From Artocarpus heterophyllus (lineage: Eukaryota > Streptophyta > Magnoliopsida > Rosales > Moraceae), in NCBI GenBank assembly GCA_025403435.1, contig CM046333.1:31393521-31457520 (forward strand): DNA of 64,000 nt, written 5' to 3'. Shown here piece after piece: positions 54,761 through 64,000 of the stretch; position 1 is the stretch's first letter, and every line of letters starts with the position of its first letter. A program made the translations under genes and the position numbers. The notes below the pieces were generated by a model. That model had not been told where the DNA came from. It saw nothing but the letters and a program-made list of their open reading frames with translations, and ran no database searches.

Positions 54761-55126
54761 TTAAATTTTTTTTTCAGATTCTTGTTATTCATCATTTAAG
54801 GAATCCAAAATTGAATTCCTTACATAGAAAAATTTTTTTTGCTCAAATTTCGTTCCTTTTGGGTGTGATTTCTGAAAGCCTAAATTCTTCGTTCCTGTTA
54901 TAGTCTTGTCTCTTTGGTAATCTATTTGTGAATTGTCAAGAAAATTTTGATATTGATTTGACTAGTTTTATAGGAACTGAGTGAGAATTAACGAGTGGAA
55001 AAAGGCATAGAGGCGAGAGCATTAGAGTGGACAAAAGCTGAAAGTATTGAGTGTAAACACGAGTGAAATTGAGTGAACCATTTCACGAGTGAAACACGTA
55101 AGGGAGTGTGGCAAGGTCCTTGGAAA

Positions 55127-58100
55127 ATGTCAAACAACAGCAAGAACACTATTGAGGGTACCTCGGGTGCAGCAGACCCAAAACTTCTTATGGAAGCGAT
55201 GATGGGGGAGATGAGGCGATTGTTGAGAGGAGAGTTAGGACAGCTACATGAGAGGATAGACCGGATAGAAAACGCACGTGTGGAACAGCCACAACATGTT
55301 CCTCATGCGCGTAGGCGAGAAAGGGTTCTGGTTAGAGGAGAGGTTGATGACTACTATAGGATTGATGGGGAAGAGTTTGACGAAGGAGAAGATTCAGCGG
55401 GTAGTCACCAAAGATTTGGACGGGATAGAGGAGTTAGGAACAGGGAAGATGATAGTTTGAGAGGCATAAAAATGAAGATACCATCATTTCAAGGCAAATC
55501 CAATCCAGAAGCGTACCTAGAATGGGAGAAGAAAATGGAGTTCATCTTTGACTGCCACAACTATTCCGAGGAGGAGAAGGTAAAATTGGCTGTAATTGAA
55601 TTTTCTGATTATGCTATTACTTGGTGGGATCAGCTTGTTATAAACAGGAGACGAAATAGAGAGCGACCTATTGAGTCATGGGAAGAGATGAAGACCGTAA
55701 TGAGGAAGCGATTTGTACCAACTTACTACTACCGGGAGTTGTACAACAAACTACAAAACCTTAAGCAGGGCAACCGGAGTGTAGAGGAGTACTATAAGGA
55801 GATGGAGGTTATGATGATTCGGGCTAATATAGAGGAGGATCGGGAGGCTACAATGGCAAGGTTTTTGGCGGGTTTGAACCGAGATATTCACAATGCCGTT
55901 GAGTTACAACATTATGTGGAGTTGGAGGACATGGTGCACATGGCTATTGAAATTGAGAATCAACTTATGAGGAGGGGCAGTAACACACGTCCTAGCCAAA
56001 ACCCGAGTACATCGGCTTGGAAAATCAACCAATGGAAGAGGGTTGAGAAGCAATCCAACCCCAAGCCAAAGATCGAGCAAAAACAAGAGGTGGCCAGCCA
56101 TGGTAATCAAGGTAAATCCGATTCTTCCACTACTCGGACTCGTGATATTAAATGTTTTAAATGTCAAGGCAGGGGTCATATAGCAAGCCAATGTCCGAAC
56201 AAACGAGTTATGGTGATGCGGGACAATGGAGACATTGAAACCGAGGAGGATTCGGACAATGATTCTATGCCTTCATTAGAGGATGCCGATGATGAGGAGT
56301 GCGCTGTCCAAGGAGAATTGTTGGTCACAAGGAGAGCTTTAAGTGTGCAAGCCAAAGAAGAAGATGAAGAGGTGCAACGGGAAAACATCTTTCACACTAG
56401 GTGCCACGTTCAAAACAAGGTATGTAGTGTGATTATTGATGGTGGGAGTTGTACTAATGTTGCAAGCACAACCATGGTAGAGAAGTTAGGGCTGCCAACA
56501 ATTAGGCATCCTCGACCATATAAATTGCAATGGTTAAATGATACTGGCGAGGTAAAGGTGCATAATCAAGTGTTAGTTTCTTTTCGCATTGGAAGATATG
56601 AAGATGAAGTTTTGTGCGATGTGGTTCCGATGCAAGCTGGGCACTTGTTGTTAGGCAGACCATGGCAATTTGATCGGCGAGTTAAGCATGATGGTTTCAC
56701 CAACAAATACTCATTTGTTCACATTCAAAAAACGACCACTCTTGTTCCATTAACACCAAAACTGGTCTATGAAGACCAAGTGAGCTTACAGAGAGAAAGT
56801 GATAAAAAAATGAAGAGCGAAGAAAAATCGAGAGTGGGAGTGCAGAGAGAGAGTTCGGCCAGTGAGAGAAAAAAAGAAGAGATGGCCGAGAAAAAGGAGA
56901 ACAAAGAGAGCAAGGGAGAGAAAATTGAGAGGGCAGAAAAGAATTCACAATCAGCCAATGAGAGAAAAATAGAGAGAAAAACAAACTTTTATGCAAGAAA
57001 GAGTGATGTGAGAAGAGCTTTGTTTTCTAATCAGCCGATGATTTTACTCATGTACAAGGAGGCGTTATTAAACACTAACGATCTTGATTCCACCTTGCAT
57101 AGTTCTGTTGTTTCTCTTTTGCAGGAATATGAGGATATCTTTCCCGAGGAAACACCGCAAGGTTTACCTCCAATCCGCGGGATTGAACATCAAATCGACT
57201 TCATACCTGGAGCTACAATCCCAAACCGACCAGCCTATAGGAGTAATCCTGAGGAGACAAAGAAACTCCAACGACAGGTTAGTGAGTTGATGGAGAAGGG
57301 ACACGTGAGAGAAAGCATGAGCCCGTGCGCCGTACCAGTTTTACTTGTGCCTAAGAAAGATGGGACTTGGAGGATGTGCGTTGATTGTCGAGCCATCAAC
57401 AACATCACGGTAAAATATCGACATCCCATTCCTCGCTTGGATGACATGTTAGATGAATTGCATGGTGCTTGTGTGTTTTCTAAAATTGGTTTGAAGAGTG
57501 GATATCATCAAATTCGCAAGAAAGAGGGAGACGAGTGGAAGACGGCTTTCAAAACAAAACAAGGCTTGTATGAGTGGTTGGTAATGCCTTTCGGTTTAAC
57601 CAATGCGCTCAGCACATTTATGCGTTTAATGAACCATGTTTTGCGAGCTTTTATTGGAAAATTTGTCGTTGTTTATTTTGATGATATCCTTATCTATAGC
57701 AGTAATTTGGATGAACATATTGAACATTTGAAACTTGTTTTAGATGTTTTACGGAAGGAAAAGTTGTATGCTAACCTCAAGAAATGTACCTTTTGCACAG
57801 ATAAGCTTGTGTTTCTTGGTTTTGTTGTTAGTGCTCAAGGTATACAGGTTGATGAAGAAAAGGTGCGAGCCATCCAGGAGTGGCCGAGTCCAACTAGTGT
57901 GGGAAATGTATGGAGTTTTCATGGACTTGCTAGTTTCTACCGGCGGTTTGTGAAAGATTTCAGTACTATAGCCGCACCACTGATTGAAGTCATCAAGAAG
58001 AATGTTGGGTTTAGATGAGGAGAAGAGCAAGAAAAGGCATTTCAATTAATCAAAGAGAAGTTGACAAATGCTCCATTGTTATCTTTACCTAATTTTTCCA

Positions 58101-59965
58101 AGACTTTTGAGATTGAATGTGATGCTTCAGGTGTTGGAATTGGTGCTGTTTTAATGCAGGAAGGGAGACCAGTAGCATATTTCAGTGAGAAGCTGAATGG
58201 GGCAACTCTTAATTACCCAACTTATGATAAAGAGATGTATGCATTGGTTCGGGCATTAGAGACGTGGCAGCACTACCTATGGCCTAAGGAGTTTGTGATT
58301 CACACCGATCATGAGTCCCTGAAACACTTGAAGGGCCAACACAAGCTGAACAAGAGGCATGCTCGTTGGGTAGAATTCATAGAGACGTTTTCGTATGTCA
58401 TTCGCTACAAGCAAGGTAAGGAAAACGTCGTTGCTGATGCACTTTCTCGCAGGTATGTCTTAATCTCAACTCTTAATGCTAAACTACTGGGTTTTGAACA
58501 CATTAAAGAGTTATATGCTGATGACCATGACTTTAGTACTGAGTATCAAGCTTGTGAGAGATTTGCTAGTGGTAAGTACTTTAGGCATGAGGGACACTTG
58601 TTTCGGGAGAATAAATTATGTGTGCCTAATTGTTCATTAAGAGATTTGCTAGTGAGAGAATCCCATGGGGGAGGATTGATGGGACATTTTGGAGTAATGA
58701 AGACTTTAGCTATGTTGCAGGAACACTTCTATTGGCCACATATGAAATGAGATGTTGAGAGGCTTTGTGGTAGATGTGTAACTTGTAGGCAGGCTAAATC
58801 AAGAGTGCAGCCCCATGGTTTGTACACCCGTTTACCAATACCTAGTGAACCCTGGATTGATGTTTCGATGGATTTTGTGTTAGGTTTGCCTAGGTCTAAA
58901 CGGGGAAGAGACACAATATTTGTGGTCGTGGATAGGTTTTCAAAGATGGCTCATTTTATTCCATGCCACAAGACAGATGATGCTTCTAATGTTGCTGATT
59001 TGTTCTTTAGGGAAATTGTGAGACTTCATGGTATGCCTAGGACAATTGTTTCTGATAGGGACACCAAGTTCTTAAGCTACTTTTGGAAGACTTTGGGGGC
59101 TAAGTTAGGGAATAAGCTATTGTTTTCAACTACTTGTCACCCATAAACCGATGGTCAAACAGAAGTTGTGAGTAGAACCTTGTCTACTTTGTTGCGGGCT
59201 GTCATTAAAAAGAACATCAAAACATGGGAGGAGTGTTTACCACATGTTGAGTTTGCTTATAATCGATCTGTTCATTCTGCTACTCAATTTTCACCGTTTG
59301 AAATTGTTTATGGTTTTAATCCTTTAACTCCTTTGGATTTAATGCCATTAACTTTGTCTAAGCATGTGAATTTAGATGGAAAAAGAAAAGCTGATCTTGT
59401 TAAGCAGATACATGAGAAGGCAAGACTCAACATCGAGCGAAGGACTAAACAATATGCTGAACAAGCCAGCAAAGGGCGTCACAAGCTCGTCTTCGAGCTC
59501 GGTGATTGGGTGTGGTTGCACTTACGCAAGGAATGGTTTTCGGAACAAAGGAAATCCAATCTATTGCCTAGAGGGGATGGTCCTTTTCAAATTCTCGAAA
59601 GGATCAACGATAATGCATACAAGCTAGACTTGCCAGGTGAGTATGGTGTAAGTGCCTCCTTTAATGTTTCTGACCTAAGTCCTTTTGATGCAGGCGACGA
59701 TTTGAGGACAAATCCTTCTCAAGAGGAGGGGAATGATGATGACATCGTTAGCACAAGCAAGAGCACGTGGGAGACATATTTAGATCCAATTCAAGTTCCC
59801 ATTGGTCCGGTTACGAGAGCTCGTACGAAGAAGTTTAAAGAAACGCTTATTGGGCTGATTCAAGCAACTTGGGCTCAAGCTATTGCATGGAGGCCCATTG
59901 AGGGAATTGCATGCGACAACCAGACCAACAAATGCGTGATTCAAGCTCTAGAAGGGATTGAGTAA
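55127..59965 (+). pseudogene. Gypsy-C gag-pol polyprotein, three stops
   Basis: One frame of 1612 codons plus TAA starts MSNNSKNTIEG at 55127. Order: capsid, knuckle [14 protein letters not shown] (near 56155), protease IIDGGSCTN (near 56435), K/E linker, RT, RNase H ([13 protein letters not shown]), integrase ([15 protein letters not shown]) and end domain. The C-terminal tail runs into the 3' LTR ([13 protein letters not shown]). Stops are TGA 58016-58018 (Trp), TGA 58748-58750 (Arg) and TAA 59144-59146 (Gln), all single transitions relative to sister copies. RT motif A reads [11 protein letters not shown]: the catalytic Asp is Gly (GGT at 57488-57490). The YFDD motif is intact. Confidence 0.95.
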
Positions 59966-60483
59966 TTTCCATTTTAGTTACTTTCCTGTTGTGAGGCGAC
60001 ACATGGTGAGAAGAATCAGCTTATTTACCTTTTAATGTCTAGTTTCCTTTTTGCATTTGTGTTATTTCTATTATTGTAAGGCTTTTAAGCCATTAAGGGA
60101 ACTTTCCTTATTTGCTTTAGATTAGGTGATTTGGTAATTGATTTGCCCGAAATTCGTGGGGAATTAGGAGCTAAAAATTCACATAGGAACCCCTATATAT
60201 TGTAACAAATTTCATTCAATGGAATACAAGTAATAACACACAATTTGATGTTTAATTCTCTTTGGTTCCTAAACGAACTATTCGAACTTATCAAAAATTT
60301 TCCGTGGCGTTCATAGACTTATCAATCAGTCCATCCATAGCTGATTGTGGCGTCCTCACATACCAAGGTTCGTGCTTCTTGTTGGGCATCGGGTCACGGT
60401 TCCATCCAAAACCGGTTAGAAATTTTGATCTTGGAAACCAATTTTGATTAGGGTCGCGTCAGCTGTTGGCATGGTTTGTATCA
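59734..60483 (+). repeat. Gypsy-C 3' LTR
   Basis: It begins TGATGATGAC right after the polypurine tract AGGAGGGGAA and ends GTTTGTATCA. It has only one 51-bp unit. It encodes the last 77 codons of pol. Confidence 0.95.
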
Positions 60484-60960
60484 GGGAGTTGTACAACAAA
60501 CTACAAAATCTTAAGCAAGGCAACCGAAGTGTGGAGGAGTACTATAAGGAGATGGAGGTTATGATGATCCGGGCAAATATAGAGGAGGATCGGGAGGTTA
60601 CAATAGCAAGGTTTTTGGTGGGCTTGAACCGAGATATTCACAATGCCGTTGAGTTACAACATTATGTGGAGTTGGAGGACATGGTGCACATGGCTATTAA
60701 AATTGAGAATCAACTTATGAGGAGAGGCAGTAACACACGTCCTAGCCAAAACCCAAGTACATCTGCTTGGAAAAAGAACTAATGGAAGAAGGATGAGAAG
60801 CAACCCAACACCAAGCCAAAGACTGAGCAAAAACAAGAGGTGGCCAGCCATGGGAATCAAGGTAAATCTGATTCTTCCACTACTCAGAATCATGATATTA
60901 AATGTTTTAAATGTCAAGGCAGGGGTCACATAGCATGCCAATGTCCGAACAAATGAGCTA
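60484..60960 (+). pseudogene. Gypsy-E gag, second part
   Basis: It resumes at the duplicated GGGAG with ELYNKLQNLKQGNRSVEEYY, DIHNAVELQHYVELEDMVH and the knuckle CFKCQGRGHIACQC (Ser to Cys in the spacer). A CAA-to-TAA stop lies near 60779 and a CGA-to-TGA stop at about 60954. Confidence 0.9.
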
Positions 60961-63900
60961 TGGTGATGCGGGACAATGGAGAGATTGAAACCGACGAGGA
61001 TTCGGACAATGATTCTATGCCTTCATTAGAGGATGCCGACGATGAGGAGTGCGCTGTCTAAGGAGAATTGTTGGTTACAAGGAGAGCTTTAAGTGTGCAA
61101 GCCAAAGAAGAAGATGAAGAGGTGCAACGGGAAAACATCTTCCACACTAGGTGCCATGTCCAAAACAAGGTATGTAGTGTGATTATTGATGGTGGGAGTT
61201 GTACTAATGTTGCTAGCACAACCATGGTAGAGAAGTTAGGGCTGCCAATAATTAAGCATCCTCGACCATATAATTTGCAATGGTTAATGATATTGGTGAG
61301 GTAAAGGTGCATAAGCAAGTGTTAGTTTCTTTTCGCATTGCAAGATATGAAGATGAAGTTTTGTGCGATGTGGTTCGGATGCAAGCTGGGCACTTGTTAT
61401 TAGGCAGACCATGGCAATTTGATCGGCGAGTTAAACATGATGGTTTCACCAACAAGTACTCATTTGTTTACAATCAAAAAATGATCACTCTTGTTCTGTT
61501 AACACCAAAACAGGTCTATGAAGACCAAGTAAGTGTACAGAGAGAAAGTAATAAAAAAAATGAAGAGTGGAGAAAAATCAAGAGTGGGAGTGCAGAGAGA
61601 GAGTTCAGCCAGTGAGAGAAAAAAGGAAGAGAGGGCCGAGAAAAAGGAGAGCAAAGAGAGCAAGGGAGAGAAAATTGAGAGGGCTGAAAAGAATTCACAA
61701 TCAGCCAATGAGAGAAAAGCAGAGAGAGAAACAAACTTCTATGTGAGAGGCAGTGAAATTAAAAGGGCGTTGTTTTCAAATCAGCCAATGATTGTACTTT
61801 TGTACAAAGAGGCGCTTTTATACACTAACAAACTTGACCCTGCATTGCCTAGTTCTGTTGTTTCTCTGTTGCAAAAATTTGAGGATGTATTTCTAGATGA
61901 GGTGCTTGATGGTTTGGCACCAATTCGGGGAATAGAACATCATATTGATTTTGTACCTGGCGCTTCCATTCCAAACCGATCGGCTTATAGAAGCAACCCT
62001 GAGGAGACAAAGGAGCTTCAAAGGCAGGTCAATGAGTTGATGAAAAAGGGGTACGTGAGAGAAAGTATGAGCCCGTGCGCCGTTCCAGTCTTACTCGTGC
62101 CTAAAAAGGATGGGATATGGAGGATGTGAGTAGATTGCAGAACCATTAACTATATCATGGTAAAGTATCGTCATCCTATTCCTCGTTTAGATGATATGTT
62201 GGATGAACTGCATGGTGCTTCTATATTCTCAAAAATTGATTTGAAAAGTGGATACCATCAAATACGCATGACAGAGGGTGATGAGTGGAAAACTACCTTT
62301 AAGACAAAATATGGACTGTATGAGTGGTTGGTTAGTAATGCCATTTGGTTTAACTAATGCTCCAAGTATATTTATACGTTTAATGAATCATGTATTACGT
62401 GCATTTATTGGCAGGTTTGTGGTTGTGTATTTTGACGATATACTCATTTATAGCAAAGACATGGACCAACATGTAGTGCATTTAAAATCTGTTTTGGATG
62501 TGCTTAGAAAGGAGAAGTTGTATGCTAACCTCAAGAAGTGTACCTTTTGCATAGATAAGCTTGTGTTTCTTAGTTTTGTTGTTAGTGCTCAAGGTATACA
62601 GGTTGATGAAGAAAAGGTGTGAGCCATCCAGGAGTGGCTGAGTCCAACTAGTGTGGGAAACGTACGGAGTTTTCATGGACTTGCTAGTTTCTACCGGCGG
62701 TTTGTGAAAGATTTCAGTACTATAACTGCACCACTAACTGAAGTGATCAAGAAGAACGTTGGGTTTAGATGGAGAGAAGAGCAAGAAAAGGCATTTCAGT
62801 TAATCAAGGAGAAGTTGACTAATGCTCCATTGTTAACTTTACCTAATTTTTCCAAAACTTTTGAGATTGAATGTGATGCTTCAGGTGTTGGAATTGGCAC
62901 CGTTTTAATGCAGGAAGGGAGACCAGTAGCATATTTCAGTGAGAAGCTGAATGGGGCAACTCTTAATTACCCAACTTATGATAAACAGATGTATGCATTG
63001 GTTCAGGCATTAGAGACGTGACAGCACTACCTATGGCCTAAGGAGTTCGTGATTCACACTGATCATGAGTCCCTGAAACACTTGAAGGGCCAACACAAGC
63101 TGAACAAGAGGCATGCTAGTTGGGTGGAATTCATAGAGACGTTTTCGTATGTCATTCGCTACAAGCAAGGTAAGGAAAACGTCATTGCTAATGCACTGTT
63201 CGCAGGTATGTCTTAATCTCAACTCTTAATGCTAAACTATTGGGTTTTGAACATACTAAAGAGTTATATGCTGATGACCGTGACTTTAGTACTGAGTATC
63301 AAGCTTGTGAGAGATTTGCTAGTGGTAAGTACTTTAGGCATGAGGGATACTTGTTTCGGGAGAATAAATTGTGTGTGCCTAATTGTTCATTAAGAGATTT
63401 GCTAGTGAGAGAATCCCATGGGAGAGGATTGATGGGACATTTTGGAGTAATGAAGACTTTGGCGGTATTGCAGGAACACTTCTATTGGCCACATATGAAA
63501 CGAGATGTTGAGAGGCTTTGTGGTAGATGTGTAACTTGTAGGCAGGTTAAATCAAGAGTGCAGCCCCACGGCTTGTACACTCCTTTACCAATACCTAGTG
63601 AACCCTGGACTGATATTTCGATGGATTTTGTGTTAGGTTTGCCTAGGTCTAAACCGGGAAGAGACTCGATATTTGTGGTCATGGATAGGTTTTCCAAGAT
63701 TTCCCATTTTATTCCATGCCACAAGACAGATGATGCTTCCAATGTTGCTGATTTGTTCATTAGGGAAATTGTGAGACTTCATGTTATGCCTTGGACAATT
63801 GTTTCTGATAGGACACCAAGTTCTTAAGCTACTTTTGGAAGACTTTGTGGGCTAAGTTAGGGAGTAAGCTATTGTTTTCTACTACTTATCACCCTCAAAC

Positions 63901-64000
63901 TGATGGTTAAACAGAAGTTGTGAATAGAACCTTGTCTACTTTGTTGCGGGCTGTCATTAAAAAGAACATCAAAACATGGGAGGAGTGTTTACCACATGTT
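60961..64000 (+). pseudogene. Gypsy-E pol, runs off window
   Basis: Protease IIDGGSCTN (near 61190), the K/E linker with an A-run frameshift near 61555, and RT with [13 protein letters not shown] and YFDDILIY (near 62435) are visible. A TGT-to-TGA change near 62127 and a short duplication near 62335 break RT. RNase H has [18 protein letters not shown] with a TGG-to-TGA stop at 63019-63021. Integrase has the CGRCVTC finger and DFVLGLP, then a lost G in VSDRD shifts the frame near 63812. The subfamily markers DMDQHVVHLKSV match Gypsy-A. Confidence 0.9.

Larger units (their letters stand above)
53739..60483 (+). mobile_element. Gypsy-C: complete Ty3/gypsy element
   Basis: LTRs at 53739-54540 (802 bp) and 59734-60483 (750 bp) are flanked by GGGAG (53734-53738 and 60484-60488). 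The size difference is the extra copy of a 51-bp unit in the 5' LTR. By eye the LTRs differ at about 3% of positions, so it is older than Gypsy-B. The internal region is a single gag-pol frame with three stop codons and no frameshift. It is inserted in Gypsy-E gag. Confidence 0.97.
52473..64000 (+). mobile_element. Gypsy-E: gypsy element with 111-bp LTR, split by Gypsy-C
   Basis: A 111-bp LTR (52473-52583) is followed directly by a primer site TGGTAATCAGAGC (52586-52598), leader and gag to 53738. After Gypsy-C (TSD GGGAG) gag and pol continue from 60484 to the window end. The 3' LTR is outside. It is rich in stops and frameshifts. The internal region is closest to Gypsy-A, but the LTR is unrelated to Gypsy-A's except at its last bases. 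Confidence 0.85.

Noticed and set aside
54573..54764. Lys/Arg-rich 63-codon frame
   Set aside because: It is translation of the GAAAA-type simple repeat in the Gypsy-C leader.
1..64000. CRISPR arrays, tRNA or rRNA genes, bacterial operons
   Set aside because: No regularly spaced repeat-spacer array, no cloverleaf with intact A/B boxes and no rRNA similarity were found. The only tRNA-like matches are retrotransposon primer sites.

Overview
This is a plant nuclear DNA window. It is AT-rich, with one intron-split host gene at the left end and the rest filled by plant-type Ty1/copia and Ty3/gypsy LTR retrotransposons and LINE remnants. The host gene has GT-AG introns and a polyadenylation signal. 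Primer-binding sites match plant initiator-Met tRNA, and one element has a second tRNA type, probably Asp. There is no prokaryotic or organellar signature. A eudicot is likely, but the species cannot be named from the sequence.

Region 1 (1-13,400) holds the 3' part of a plus-strand host gene encoding a VASt-domain protein of the plant GRAM/VASt group (BAGP1/VAD1-like). Nine exons are recognisable, and their lengths sum to an uninterrupted 348-codon reading frame. Its 9.46-kb intron (549-10,009) carries a deleted copia element on the minus strand, a LINE remnant, and a 5'-truncated copia element on the plus strand.

Region 2 (13,400-15,287) is intergenic. It holds a decayed LINE reverse-transcriptase fragment and an orphan LTR-like piece.

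Region 3 (15,288-64,000) is a nest of LTR retrotransposons that can be untangled from target-site duplications (TSDs). Copia-D (LTR start 15,288) is split inside its LTR by Gypsy-A (15,536-50,316, TSD GAAGG). Gypsy-A is split in pol by Copia-3 (21,282-49,255, TSD GTGGT). Copia-3 is split in its right LTR by an Athila-like element (29,100-47,469, TSD TACAG). The Athila-like element is split by Gypsy-B (34,812-41,611, TSD GAGAT) and also carries a 111-bp solo LTR (46,245-46,355). To the right, the Copia-D leader is interrupted by Gypsy-E, which starts with a 111-bp LTR at 52,473. Gypsy-E is itself split in gag by Gypsy-C (53,739-60,483, TSD GGGAG) and runs off the window.

The most unusual object is the Athila-like element. 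It has gag and protease but no reverse transcriptase, RNase H or integrase. In their place are a Cys-rich accessory reading frame of unknown function, an intronless broken copy of a LOG-family (cytokinin-activating phosphoribohydrolase) gene, and a family of hairpins with different but always complementary stems around a conserved internal loop. The four long gypsy copies share a design in which the pol reading frame runs into the 3' LTR. All copies carry stops or frameshifts, so none looks autonomous as it stands.
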